From Aspergillus flavus (Eukaryota > Ascomycota > Eurotiomycetes > Eurotiales > Aspergillaceae), in assembly GCF_009017415.1 (NCBI RefSeq), contig NC_092408.1:3224001-3288000 (forward strand): a DNA stretch of 64,000 nucleotides, given 5' to 3'. Both the position numbers and the translations under genes were made by a program. Each line of letters begins with the position of its first letter. Positions within the stretch are counted from its first letter, which is position 1. Under the pieces are notes generated by a model, which had not been told where the DNA came from, ran no database searches, and saw only the letters and a list, made by a program, of their open reading frames with translations. Shown piece after piece: positions 48,447 to 60,639 of this stretch.

Positions 48447-51400
48447 TCATTTCGAACTCGTCATAGTCAATCCCCGAGCAGCGCCAACAGCGGCCGAGAC
48501 GGGAGTTGATGACCGTGTAGGAGCGCTACTGCGATTGTGCGCCATGTGCGCACGGACAAGATGGCCGGCAGCAAGTGCAGAGCACAAGCTCAGTTCGCCT
48601 GCAAGCGTAGCGGCGGCAACAATCCGTGCAAGTTGACGGGCGTTGTCGCCAGGGTTGGTGGGGTGGGAACCGCGCACACCGAGTAGGTCAAGCATAGCGG
48701 ACTGTCCTTCAAGAATCGTACCACCACCAATGGTTCCGACCTCGATTGAGGGCATTGACACGGAGATCTGAAGGTCACCATTGAGACTGGGAGCATGACA
48801 ATTAGTACACTGATGTGAATCGTGAACATTGGCAACCTGTAACTTACTTTCTCATAGTAGTGATGCAGCTACTGCTTTCCACATTCTGCGCAGGGTCCTG
48901 ACCAGTTGCCAAGAAAATGGCAGTGACAATGTTCGATGCGTGCGCGTTGAAGCCACCCAAGCTTCCAGCCATTGCACTTCCGATCAAGTTCTTGCTGGTG
49001 TTCAATTCGACCAGCGCGTCAACGTTACTCTTGAGCACACTCTTGACAACATCACCAGGAATGATGGCCTCTGCTACAACTGACTTGCCACGTCCATCGA
49101 TCCAGTTAAGAGCAGCAGACTTCTTGTCTGTACAGAAATTACCAGAGATGGTGATGGTGGCCATGTCATCAAATCCACATTCTGTAGACATCACATGAAG
49201 CGCCTTCTCAACGCCCTTGGAGATCATGTTCATACCCATAGCATCGCCGGTCGTTGTCTTGAAACGAATATACAGGTATGTACCAGCAAGAGCGGTTTTC
49301 ATAGTCTGGAGACGAGCAAAGCGGCTGGTAGAGTTGAACGCGGCCTTCAAGATACTCTGACCCTCCTCAGAGTCAATCCAAACTTTTGCAGCGGCAGCGC
49401 GTGCCAGGGTAGGGAAACCAACACAGGGACCACGAGTCATACCATCGCCGGTGAGGACAGTCACTGCACCACCACCTGCATTGATAGCCTTGGCACCACG
49501 GCTGGCACTTGCTACCAATACACCCTCAGTGGTAGCCATGGGAATAAAGTAGCTTTGGCCATCGATAGTAAGAGGTCCAGCAACTCCAAGGGGCAGAGGC
49601 AAATATCCAATAACGTTCTCACAGCATGCACCGTGAACCAACGTATAGTTGTAGTCCTTGTAAGGGAGTTTCGAGGCCTCCAAAGAGCTTGTAACGGCAG
49701 ACGTAGCCTTGGTCCTAGATACCACAGCCCTTCTGATCTTGACTGCCCTCGTGAAGGCATCAACGCGGCTCATAAGGTCTTCATTTTCCATGGTCTTCTC
49801 CAAAGCATACCCTGGAATCTTGCCTTGCAAGCAAAGCTCAATCAGATCCTCGTCCGACAAATAGGGCGCCCGCTTTTCCTTCAGGAATACTTCACATTCC
49901 TCTGCACTTCTCTTCGAGCTGTCTGCATTCAAATCCACCTTGGGGTAAACCTTCGGCTCGACGGCCTTGGGTGCAGGGGCAGCCTCGGGTTCCTTGATAC
50001 TCCACCGTGCCGCGTTGAAAAGGTAACCATTCAATACGATGCTCAGGGTGAGCGCAGCAATAATCCATTTGCTGATGACCGGGTCCTCGACGCTCTTCAG
50101 TAAACTTTCAATCACGCGTCCACCAACAGCATCCAAGAGTTGATCAGTGTATTCAATGTCAAAGGATTGGCTATCTCCTGGCGCAGCATAATGGACTGAA
50201 GGATACTCGAGCTTGTACTTGATTGGTGGAATGACAGTCACAACAGTTTCGGTCATCTGGCTCTTCGCAGTCACGTAGATCGAATCAAGACCGTTTTCAG
50301 CGACCTTGAAAGGGTCAATTGGAGTAGGCGCGAGCACATTGGATACCCGGGAGAGTAACGGAACAGGGCCCAGAGCGGAATTCCGGAAAGGAATGGCAGA
50401 CAAGTTCACCACATTAATCAAGACGAAACCTCCAACCATGAGAATCTTGAAACGACGCACATTGCTTGACTTGATTTTCCTTCCGAAGATGCTGGTGTCA
50501 CTGTTTTCCGAGCCATCCTGAGGCCAATCATTGTTTGAGGCCACATTTTCGGCGACACGGTGCGTAATACCATCCTCTTCCAAAGCTTTACGGAGCGCAA
50601 TGTGACGCTTAATGCGAGTGATTTCAAGCTTGATGCAAAGAATAGTCGTGTAGAAGGTAAATAGCAGGAGGCAGTCGAAGAACAGAATCCAAGCAGCCAG
50701 GAAACAGAACTGTTTCAGGCCGCCTTGCACCCCCGAAGCCGCGCCAGCAACAAGGATAGCGATCTCAATACAGTAATCCCGGACGATCTCAAAGCCCTGT
50801 TCCCTGATTGCGGTCTGGATCGAGTCTTGGATGGACTTCGCAGTGGTCGGGCTCGATTGGCTGGAAGGACCAGCACCACCTCGGCGCTTGTTGTCAGCCG
50901 AAGCATTGAGCACAGCCCGAGTAAGGATAATCGGCTTTTCGAACCCAATGGTGACAACGAGGAACGGGAGTCCTTCCGACAGGAGGAGCACGTTGATGGG
51001 AACACCGAGTTTAGTCGTAACGAGGAGACCAAACAGGAATGCGAAAGCGCCAGTCAGAAGAACCGTACCCGCGAGCCAAAACTTCGAGCCCAAGCGCCTC
51101 ATAGAGAAGAAGAGGGAGACGAAGCTCAGATGCATCGACAGGTAGCCCAGAGTCATAATGACAATATCAATCGTTTCGGCATGCTGATGTGTGTAAGCAA
51201 CAACACGAGTATTGAGGGCCAATGGGTAGTACCTTGATCAGATCCACGAAAGAACTCCATGCATCTGTGAGCCAGAGTTTAACTGTCCGGGGACCAGTGG
51301 CGGGTCCACGGGCCGCCCGCATAATCCATTTCTTTTGTTCACCGACATCCTCGTCGGCCGAGGAGTCGGGAATCTCCTGCACCGCTTTCAGGAACTGAGA

Positions 51401-51995
51401 AACCTGAGCATACGGAAGAGTGAACGCGAGAGACGAATCATGAGAAAACGGGGAGAATAGATTTGGAGTATGAGGAACTTGTTGCGCAGAAGCGTTGGCG
51501 GGTATTGGAACTTCATCGGCAATGGGACCAGTAGCATCAGACCTAGTAGAATCCGGGAAGACAAAGGTGGTCAATGCAAGATGCTGAGCAGCCTAGTCCA
51601 GGAATACAATGAGTATTCAGATGCATGTATTGCGGAAGGAAAATGTTTCTTACCTCGACGTCGACGGGGTTCAAGGAATCTTCGACCTGCCATTTCCAGG
51701 ACGTGCTTTCTCCCAGGCGAAGATTCCTGCCTCCCTGAAGGAGTGTATCCACATCAACCTGACCAGCGACACTCTTGGGGTTCCTAATGCTATCAAATAT
51801 GCTCCCTTCGATCAACCCGACATAAGTTGTACTAGCGAGCAAGGCAACCACGACGATTGTGTGGATCGGATGAGCACATGCCCGGCGGGAAATGGATTGC
51901 AAGCCGCCGGCGACCTGGCGCTTTAACCAGTTCGGTTGGGTGTCACCCTCAGCGTCAGTTGCACGCCACTTTCGAGGGATCAAAGTCGCCGCCAT
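48447..51995 (-). CDS. hmg1: HMG-CoA reductase with sterol-sensing domain
   Basis: Exons 51995..51654, 51592..51233, 51183..48848 and 48786..48447 give 1125 aa. An N-terminal membrane helix and a lumenal loop precede the sterol-sensing domain (about 235-430; [34 protein letters not shown]). A linker leads to the catalytic domain (about 700-1110) with [49 protein letters not shown] and the catalytic His in [13 protein letters not shown]. It reduces HMG-CoA to mevalonate on the ER, the committed step to ergosterol. The last intron (48787..48847) splits the dimer/NADPH region just before [19 protein letters not shown]. In A. fumigatus, changes in this sterol-sensing domain are linked to azole resistance. 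Confidence 0.95.
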
Positions 51996-52728
51996 CTTGG
52001 GTGTGGTCGAAGGCAACGAGTTCGACAAAACAGAGAGGGCGGTGAGGGCCTCGTGTCGAGAGAAGTTCTGCTAAATCGACGGTCCGGAGGGAAAAGAACG
52101 TCTCCGCAGGATAGACCGCCCGACTTGTCTCAGACTTCACTCAAGCCTAATATAGACGGGTTGTCCCAATGGTGAAAACTTCTCCACAGCCGTCGGACAA
52201 TCGCATGGAGGGAGAAGAAGGAAAGGGGGTCGGTAGCGGGTTTGTTGGGGCTCTAGGGGCAAAAAAGGATAGGCAGCGGTCAGTTATTTATTCCGTACAA
52301 CTTTTTTAGGGGAAAGGGTCCGGTGGATCACGACACCAACGTACCTAATTGACAATTAAGAGAGAGGAAGCCCCGTCCAGTGCGGAATATCTTTTCAGAT
52401 AAAAAGGATGGCACACTTCAATTCCTCTTCCCAACTGGCGAATTCTTTTTAAACTCGGCCCCTGAAGAGTTGAAAGTTGGGACGAGCTCCAGCTGAGGCC
52501 ACACAAAACGCGCGCTGGAATTAAGTAAACCCGGGGCTTTCGCCGCCGATGGAAAACTGTAGCCAATGAGGATGAAGTTGGGCGGATATATTACCCTCAA
52601 TACATGGAAGTACCAAGGTTGGTGGTGGTAGGTAACAAGATTCAATACTTTCCCCCCTGTTGAAGAAGGTTGGTTGAAAGGTAGAAAGAATAAATCGGAC
52701 AAGAGAAGAAGAAATTAAGGAAGAAAGA

Positions 52729-52754
52729 GAGAAAGAAAGAAAGAAAGAAAGAAA
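52729..52754. repeat. (GAAA)n microsatellite
   Basis: About six tandem GAAA units within a longer purine-rich stretch, upstream of hmg1. Confidence 0.8.
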
Positions 52755-52849
52755 CTGCGTGAGGAAATGGCGGAGAGATCATATAAGAAATTCCCCAAAG
52801 GTAAGACGGGAGCTGACTAGAGAATTTCCCTCTTAGTTTACAGTACTAG

Positions 52850-52915
52850 TTAGTTTGGGTGGTTTTTTCTTGACCACCGGCTTATCGGGAACCCACCGAA
52901 TACCACCCAGACTAA
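52850..52915. repeat. Imperfect inverted repeat upstream of hmg1
   Basis: TTAGTTTGGGTGGT at 52850-52863 and ACCACCCAGACTAA at 52902-52915 are complementary at 13 of 14 positions, with a 38-base loop. CTAG-containing sequence flanks both arms, so it may be a small MITE-like remnant or a regulatory hairpin. Confidence 0.55.
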
Positions 52916-54351
52916 ACGGATCTAGTGACTTTTATAAACCCTGAGAGGGTCATGTTGAGGTCAGAGAGTACCATTCGGTGAAGCTCTTTTATCCTCTTCC
53001 TGGCCTCTTCGTTTCCCGAAAAGATTAAGTACACTGGGGTATCGACTATTCTATAGGGCAAGGTTCTTACCCCTCGCAGAATCATTGCATACCTAGCAGT
53101 TCAACCAAAAAAACAGGGTTCTGTCCAGATCGCAATGAGCTGGAAACACAACCCCAATGGCTGTCATTGCCGATGAATCGTTTGTCCCACCATAAGTCCC
53201 GGCGTCCCTTGGGTAGAAAACCAATAAGGGCCGGATTTTTTGAACCGAAAACAGGTGTTCGACTTTCCATACTCCGTATACCCAAGTCCCTTATAGGGTT
53301 CAAAGTTTGTAGATCCATAGATCATGGATATGCCATTCTAGATATTATTCTATGTACTGGTTTCTATGAGGGAAAAAGAAAAAAAGAAATCCAAAAAAAC
53401 CGCATGACCAAAAAATAGACAAAAAAAAAACACATAACGTTCCGATTCCGATGTCAACCTTTGACTACCTAGGTATGTACTTGTGAGAGTCAATTCTTAT
53501 GTAACTGAAAAGACGGTTCCACCTTTTGCCATGGTATCCCAGCAAAGTCACCACTGAACAGCTTTCAAGCCTGCCTCCCAGTCCTCTTCATCTCGGGTTC
53601 CAGTGGGACGGATTAATCCAAGTGGGCACAAAGCCAAGGGGCTTGCTTTTGTGTATATTATATAACAATAAATTACTCCATCCTTTGCAATCCACTTGAG
53701 GAGTCTTGATCCGTCGGAGATAACACGATACCCACATTCTCATCTAATCAATCTCTTCATCTCCCTCCAATCATCCCTCCTATATGGTCCAGCTGGAAAG
53801 TGAAGACCCCCATCTAAGTGTATTTCTTATCTTTGAAATTTAGTTGCCTGGTATATTCGGGTATTGTACCACAAGGAAGAAACCGATTCACTGAAGAAAG
53901 ACGAGAAATAAAGCTGGAGGCCCGAACCGGGGGTTGGCAGAAGAGCAACTGTGCCAGCTGATCTAGATACGAGACAAATAATGGTAAAGGGTGGCTGACC
54001 TTCTCAATTGGACTGGAGTTGCATCCAAACCAACGTCGGTTGGCACAAATCCATCAGTCATTGTGCAATGTCACTCTCTACGATTGTGCCACGGGATGAA
54101 CAATACAAGTTGGTCATCGACAATGGAACCCTCTAGATACACTGATAGGCCGAAAGACGCGTCTGACTTGGGGACCAATTGATCCAGAGAAACAAGCGAG
54201 CCGAAGACCAAAACAATGAATACCGATTTTTTTGTGGAGATTCTTGTCCGCGCCAAGCACCTTGGAAAGGAATGCGAGGCCGAACGAGGACTTCTAGCAC
54301 CGATGCCGGATCGGGCTTAAGCAGACGCTATCCATCCATATGCGTGAAGTC

Positions 54352-54397
54352 TTTCTTATGGTCTAGTGGTCAAGGACAGACTGTCATTCTGTTACTT
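54352..54397 (+). pseudogene. tRNA-Asp-like relic
   Basis: TATGGTCTAGTGGTCAAGGA resembles the 5' half and A box of fungal tRNA-Asp/Glu. It is followed by a loop CTGTCAT with anticodon GTC (Asp). The anticodon stem is shortened by about three bases and no T arm (GTTCGA) follows, so it cannot be a functional tRNA. Confidence 0.45.
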
Positions 54398-55739
54398 TAT
54401 AGACAGGCGGCAACGTTTCCAACATTAACACAATTGAAGATCAGAGTACACCTACATACGGCAGCGAAAGGATAATATATACTCCCTGCTACTATTACTA
54501 GTATTGATCGACAGAGCATTAGATTGCATTATTTTTAACTCTAAGCCAGCTTCTGAAGAAGTACCTGTCGTGGCTGTCAAGGCAGGTTGCGTTGTTTCCA
54601 TTCGCGCCGTCCCCTCCAAAGTGGGGCTGAAGAGATGTCTTGCCAATATGTCTCGGCGCTTGGACGCCCAATGTCTGTGGTAATACCCTAAGTTTTCCCT
54701 GTGCCTCGATATACTTAGTCTGCAGGTGTCTAGCTCTGTTTCAGATTTGGCAACGGATGGACTGTGCCGCCTTAAAGCGTTAATCTCGAGATCTCAGTGA
54801 AGGACTTCGATCTTAGCGCTACGGTACATAACCATGGCCAATGAGTGATGTCGATGCTCCCATTGTTTGTCTTTCTGCAACACTGGGATTACCATGCTAT
54901 CATGCCCAGGCTCATGAGACCATGGGAGCCTCAACCGCTGCAGGTAAGCGCCGCTACTATTTAGAGGAATGTTGCGCAGATGGAACGAGTCTAAGGGCTC
55001 CTGAGACTCCAGGATACCCTATCGTGTTGGTCCAAATTTAATGGATCTCTGAGGAGACTAGATTAATGGACGAGGGGTGCCTGATTCGCATACTCTCGTA
55101 ACACATCGAGAAGCAGATTGTGCCTGAGCGATGACGTCGAGTGACCTATTCATTGGTTGTGGTCATCTGCACCACACTTTCCTTTGGAGTTTCTAAATAT
55201 TTTGGCGCTGCGTAGGGGTCTGCTGTTACTATTGATATCTCTATAGACTCTTCCTTATCCGTTCTGTTTCGAGTGCCCCCTTGTGGGCACCGCAAGGATC
55301 CCTATATTCCACCGCTATTGATTGATGGAAACTTGCTTGAGAATCCTCATTGGCAAGCCAGAGTAGGGTCCCCCAAAGAACACTTTCATTCATGTGTATT
55401 TATTGTCAATACCCTTCGGTGAATACCCGATTTCCCATGTCTCATTGTTGAAAACTCGGCATTGTCCCCCTTGGAAGGTATATCCAGGAATTGATTGTTT
55501 TGTTTCTCCAAGATAATCCAATTGTATCCAAAGAAAACAAAGGGAAATTCGGAAAAGAAAGAGAGTCCTAAGACATTATGAGTATTTAAGCCGTGTTAGT
55601 ATTCCCTAGTTGCTCAATATATTCTCACTAATTCATGGCCTAGGCTGATTTTGAAATCCATATACTCCGCTGGCCGGTATTTGTTACATTCTTTTTCTGA
55701 AATTTAAGCCAACAACAACTGCAAAGAAGCATCCAAAGC

Positions 55740-56876
55740 ATGAATCTCAAGCTCACTACCTGGAAAAGCGGCCTGGGGCTGCTTTCTTTCCTCTTCCTAA
55801 CCCCAACTGTCGTCGCTCATTCATGGGTCGAACAGCTCATGGTTATCGCACCGAATGGCACCTTTGTCGGCTCTCCAGGGTATTCAAGAGGGAACGTACT
55901 TCGCTCTGACCCTGGATACAGCGACTCTAAGATGCAAAATTTGGTCCCAGACGGTCGCAATGAGCTACTCCCAACTGATTTGCTGTGTAAGAACACCCAA
56001 CAGAAGCAAGTACAGTCCGAAGGGAGCCCAAGACTGCAGGCAAGCGCTGGCGCTGCCATTGCCCTCCGGTACCAGGAAAACGGCCATGTCACACAGCCGG
56101 GGAATCAGCTGGGGAAGCCTGAAAACCGTGGGACAGTATACGTATACGGAACAACAGAACCGAAAGAAGATGAGAAGATAATGGACGTGCACAAGGTATG
56201 GAATAAAGATGGTACCGGAGGCGACAAACGTGGTGTGCTCCTGGCAACGCGAAACTTCGATGATGGCCGCTGCTATCAGGTCAACGGCGACAGTATATCA
56301 AAGCAACGCCAATCGGAATTCCCTCATACCGCAGATCAGTTAATGGGTGTCAATCTATGGTGTCAGTCAGACATTGCGCTGCCATCTAATGCACCATCCG
56401 GGAAGCCATACACTCTCTACTGGGTCTGGGACTGGCCTACACTTCCTGGTGTGGACCCGAACTTGCCCAAAGGAAAGCAGGAAATATACACAACCTGCAT
56501 TGACGTTGATGTGGTAGCTAATACAGGGGCCCAGTCGCATGTGGCGGCAGGTTATGTCAAGGATCAATCCTTGAATAACGCTGCCATCCCATCCCAGCTT
56601 GCAGACATCTTTGGCTCTGGCGCTTCTTCTGGGTCTGCGCAAAGCTCGCCGATAGCTGGAGTCTCGATGGCACCTAGCGGCCATGGGCCCGCGGCGCCAA
56701 GCTCTTCGCAAGCAGTCATAAAATCCAGCAGCTCTTGGTCTTCACCTACCGTGGCAGCGACTCCTACATCGCCTGTCCAAGACCCAATGGCTCCACAAAG
56801 GGTAACAGTAACATCTTTCGTGACAATGATGAAGACTGTCTTTCCTGGCTGTTCCGCTAGTGCGAGCCCCCAGTGA
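55740..56876 (+). CDS. Secreted LPMO-like protein with N-terminal histidine
   Basis: A single exon of 378 aa. A signal peptide (LGLLSFLFLTPTVVA) should be cut to expose His27 as residue 1 (HSWVEQLMVIAPNGTF). A second candidate copper His is His116 (ENGHVTQP), about 90 residues on. An AA9-like end strand KQEIYTTCIDVDVV supplies Tyr250. This His1 / His ~90 / Tyr spacing is that of lytic polysaccharide monooxygenases. Cysteines at 83, 178, 208 and 253 could pair. The tail is Ser/Ala/Pro/Thr-rich, like linkers of secreted fungal enzymes, with no cellulose-binding domain or hydrophobic GPI signal. I recall the domain as an uncharacterised fungal one (possibly Pfam DUF7492). Activity and substrate are unknown. 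Confidence 0.75.
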   Translation: MNLKLTTWKSGLGLLSFLFLTPTVVAHSWVEQLMVIAPNGTFVGSPGYSRGNVLRSDPGYSDSKMQNLVPDGRNELLPTDLLCKNTQQKQVQSEGSPRLQASAGAAIALRYQENGHVTQPGNQLGKPENRGTVYVYGTTEPKEDEKIMDVHKVWNKDGTGGDKRGVLLATRNFDDGRCYQVNGDSISKQRQSEFPHTADQLMGVNLWCQSDIALPSNAPSGKPYTLYWVWDWPTLPGVDPNLPKGKQEIYTTCIDVDVVANTGAQSHVAAGYVKDQSLNNAAIPSQLADIFGSGASSGSAQSSPIAGVSMAPSGHGPAAPSSSQAVIKSSSSWSSPTVAATPTSPVQDPMAPQRVTVTSFVTMMKTVFPGCSASASPQ

Positions 56877-58558
56877 AGAGAGATGCAGAAAGTGCCCCTT
56901 GCATCTGGATATTTGCGGCTTGATTTGGAATTTCAGCTTCTGTTGGTGGTTGGCTGGTTTTGGTCCTTCGGACGAGCGAGAGATGTGAAACAAAGAATAT
57001 AGACAAAGTATTTCTATGACCAAGACCCGGTCAGGCAGGCCTGACCTACTAGAGCACCTGGAATTCCATGGTATCCGTTTTAACCATTCTCTTCTCTTAC
57101 ATGCAATACTTCTTGTAACCGAAAGATTGCGATTTCTTGCAATATAGATGAAACCTCCTTTGGATAACAAAACTTGTTTTGGTTCTAGAAAGAAGAAAAA
57201 GGTTTCCCAGCCGTGAAAAGAAGAACTGAGTCTCGTCCCCTTACTTTCCCTGAACATGCAAGGTAAGGCGGTGACAGCCACTTGAATATTGAAGCGAGGA
57301 GGTTGGTGAATGTACAGAGTATGTATTGTATGTCCATAGTATGTACCTGAGGCATTCGGGGACCAATCAGGAATGGTTCAAGGCACTTGACTCTGAAACA
57401 CGCTAAGCGTGTGTCACGTGCATGTGCCCGCATCGAAGAGAAAATAACTCTAAGCCTCAAAGCTGTTGGCCATGGGCATTGCCATTACAATTGGGATCCA
57501 AACGTCTTGTTGAGCTGTTCAGACCCTCGGCCGGATAGCTTGTTTGCCCTGCAGCTATTTCCCTGCGTCTGCCGGTGCCCTGGTGAGCGAATAATTTTAA
57601 TCTCCCAGTGCCAGCAGAACTCCACAACGCAGCCGACTGCGCCTCGTTGATCCTTAACGCTTCAAGGCCAGTCTTCAAGCGTAAGTAATCTCCGACAAGC
57701 CTCTTCTACGCTGGGTCCCTCCTCCACCGTCCAATTTCCTATCCTATCCTATCCTGCAGGTCTTGTCATGCACATACTCCTTTATACACTTTTAATTTCC
57801 TCGTTAACGCTCCCTTATTCAGTTTGCGCCATAGTTACTTCGTCCATAGTCGCCATCACTGACAGCGGCGCTTTGCTCTGCTGCTATAATTAGAATCCCC
57901 ATTTTACGCTCGACCAGCAAGCGCGGGACGAAACGCTTGAAACTGCATATTTTGCAGCACCCACTGGTTATTGGTCACCACATTACTGACCCCCTCTCTC
58001 GAATCCTGTCGCTGATTCGGAGGTTTCCCTTAATTTCTATTCTACCATCGAAAAAGAACGTTACCCTGTGAACCATACCGAGGTGGTTCACGATCAATAG
58101 CCGCGCTCTCACCTACCGCCGATTGTGAGTTCTTGTAGGTGTGTGTGTCAACAGACCCATTGTCCGCATCGCTCCCTTTGTGTCTACTATCCCTCTTGTG
58201 ACTCTTGTATCTGCGTCCTGGTATAGACCTCTAGCACAGCCTCCACAGTATAGCACCAGCCCGGATCGTGCTTGCACGCAAGGAGTTCGCCAGTGCCCCT
58301 CCAAGTCGCATGCTCCCTTCGTTGTTGTTCCTCTGGCTCATCCCTTTATTTGGTGAAGATCATCTCTCGTCTGCTTGTTGACAACAGGCACTCTTCTTCT
58401 GTCCGAGTTATAGTAGAGTCGCGGGTGGACGATCGCAATGCCAAACTAGGGTGTAAATGTTTCGAAATTTGCCCTAGCGATCACAGCCGAATTCTCTTGC
58501 CCCATTTCGAATCTGTGACACAATCGTTCTCAGCACTGGATCTTCCCCGACGAGATCC
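56877..58558. promoter_or_regulatory. Spacer and upstream region of nbp2
   Basis: 1.7 kb between two plus-strand genes. It has three to four tandem CCTAT units near 57737-57756. No gene seen. Confidence 0.5.
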
Positions 58559-59845
58559 ATGACCACAACTATGACTTCTACGGCATCGCCACCTCCGCCG
58601 CAGCAGGATGACTCTGCGTCCAATCTAGCGGTCTTACCTCCCATCGTCACGGATGCCACTGTCAAGCGACCCATTCGTCAGCGATCATCTTCATATGCGA
58701 AAGACCGCCTTTCCACGCACTCCAACGTTTCCCTAGCCTCTCAAAACCGGTCGCGCCCCGGTTCGCATGTTTTCCCCGTCTTCCATTCCAGCTTGCCGTA
58801 TGCTCTAGTACGAGATTTCGCATACCCATCAATCCATCCCCTACACTACGGTCCATTGCCACCACGTGCGTCTGGGGTGTCAACCCCAGTGAGTGAGCAG
58901 CGACGTCTGTCCGATCCTCCGGCTCCGTGGGATAGCTCGCGGGGACAGTGGTCAACTGGGCCATGGAGCACCGACCACAGCTACGGGCACCAACAACTCC
59001 CCGCTATGTCGTTCGGTGACGGCCCACCATACAGCGAGGATGAAGATCTCCATAGTCCGGTATTTTCTGCACCTCGCCACCGGAAGAACAAGTCCACGGG
59101 CACAGATCTAAATGGAGGGCGAAAGAGAAGCCCTAGTCGCCCAGGGGCCACAGGTTATTTGGGAGATACTGATCGTGGGATGTATGTCAGTACCAACGCG
59201 GACGGAAGCGAGACATACTATGTGAATGACGAGGATGAAATAGATGACGGCCCTGGCGGCGAGTATGTCACCTACCCGGTAAATGAGAGCCGATACTCAT
59301 ATGCGGGGACATATGGGAACTATGCAAGCTATGGCCCTGACGTGGAATATGAATCGGAGGATGGGTGTGCTGATGATCGGTATAATGGCGACTTCCAATT
59401 TGCTGTAGGATGTCCGGATGAAGAAATGCACGGAAAGGCGGTTGCACTTTTCGATTTCACTAGGGAACACGAAAACGAACTTCCCCTGACAGAGGGCCAG
59501 GTAATATTCGTTTCTTATAGGCATGGCCAAGGTTGGCTTGTTGCGGAGGACCCGCGGACTGGGGAAAGTGGCTTGGTGCCCGAAGAATTCGTTCGTCTAC
59601 TTCGGGATATAGAAGGGGGTCTGACATCGTTGAATGGTGATCCGGAATTCTTGGACGACACTCACCCTAACCACGATTCGACCGAAATCCACCAGGCGAT
59701 GGCACCCGCTCAGGATGACCACCCGAGCTATGTCGCTAATGGCGAGAAGAAGGATGACAACGAGCAAGGGGTTGATACGGTGAAGCAAATTACGGAGAAA
59801 ACACAGCAGGACGGACAGCATGTCGCCGTTCCGATGAAGACGTGA
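58559..59845 (+). CDS. nbp2: SH3-domain adaptor, Nbp2-like
   Basis: A single exon of 428 aa. Most of the protein is disordered and rich in Ser, Pro, Arg, Tyr and acids. One SH3 domain lies at about 292-350: ALYDY-equivalent AVALFDFTREHENELPLTEG, then VIFVSYRHGQGWLVAED and GLVPEEFVRLL. This core matches yeast Nbp2 and S. pombe Skb5, adaptors that bring PP2C phosphatase Ptc1 to MAPK kinases of the HOG and cell-wall pathways and bind PAK kinases. The first ATG is followed three codons later by a second; either could be used. The long N-terminal region is typical of filamentous fungal orthologues. Confidence 0.83.
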   Translation: MTTTMTSTASPPPPQQDDSASNLAVLPPIVTDATVKRPIRQRSSSYAKDRLSTHSNVSLASQNRSRPGSHVFPVFHSSLPYALVRDFAYPSIHPLHYGPLPPRASGVSTPVSEQRRLSDPPAPWDSSRGQWSTGPWSTDHSYGHQQLPAMSFGDGPPYSEDEDLHSPVFSAPRHRKNKSTGTDLNGGRKRSPSRPGATGYLGDTDRGMYVSTNADGSETYYVNDEDEIDDGPGGEYVTYPVNESRYSYAGTYGNYASYGPDVEYESEDGCADDRYNGDFQFAVGCPDEEMHGKAVALFDFTREHENELPLTEGQVIFVSYRHGQGWLVAEDPRTGESGLVPEEFVRLLRDIEGGLTSLNGDPEFLDDTHPNHDSTEIHQAMAPAQDDHPSYVANGEKKDDNEQGVDTVKQITEKTQQDGQHVAVPMKT

Positions 59846-60639
59846 TATGTCCATTTTTGTGGGGGTACGCAGGAACTCATAATAAGACCTGTCATGCAGA
59901 GTGGTAGGGCCAACTCATCGCCCTATTTTCTGAATCTGTACCGGGCGAGTGTCTTGTGCGCTTGCTTGAGCATCTCGAGACGGTTGAGCAACGGCACGAA
60001 AACCCAACAATTTCTTTGCTTTCTCGGTTCCCAGGCTGGAACTTTCAATTCTATATGATGACAGCGGACAGACCCGCTGAGTCGGTTATATGGTAGGGGT
60101 GGAGTGTGCATGCATGATATGATCGCTGTCTTGCGAGAAGACATTGCTGGCGTCGAGTGCTGGCAATGTAGCGTCACATCAGGCTCTAGGTTTTTGTGGT
60201 TTGTAAATATGTTTATGCTTTGTATTTTTCAGCGTCGGCGTCGCATAATGCATTAGATTTGACACATCGTCTGATTATGTTTCAGGACGGGAATGAGAAT
60301 CCAGTATAGTATATGTGGAAGAACTAATGATGCTTCATATTGTTACTAATCTATACTTTCATTCTCCCATGTTCCTCCCTCTCAACTGAGCAGATTCCAG
60401 CAATTGGAGGTCACTAGGATGAAGAAGTGGCACTGTATGTGAGAGCTTCATATAATATGTTTCATACCCTAACCACCCAAGTATACAATCATACACATAT
60501 ATCACCAACCAAGCCCTACAAGCAAAGGTCATAAACACACATGCACATTATTAAGGGAGCCCCTCAATGAACAAGTACTATAGATACAGAAAGAAAGATA
60601 AGAAAAGGTATATACACATTTCCCAAACACCATCACAAT
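59846..60639. other. Convergent 3' spacer (nbp2 / membrane protein)
   Basis: About 800 bp between stop codons, AT-rich to the right. Presumed 3' UTRs only. Confidence 0.5.

Larger units (their letters stand above)
51996..55739. promoter_or_regulatory. Long divergent intergenic region (hmg1 / LPMO-like)
   Basis: 3.7 kb. It holds a (GAAA)n tract near 52729-52754, an inverted repeat at 52850-52915, a TACTCCGTA at 53270-53278 and a tRNA-Asp-like relic at 54352-54397. I found no protein gene. The hmg1 promoter lies at the left end. Confidence 0.5.

Noticed and set aside
49195..50103. 302-codon plus-strand frame
   Set aside because: Antisense to the HMG-CoA reductase catalytic domain; its length follows from codon bias of the real gene.
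52200..52380. Possible SREBP-type site upstream of hmg1 (ATCACGAC)
   Set aside because: Matches the recalled consensus too poorly to list.
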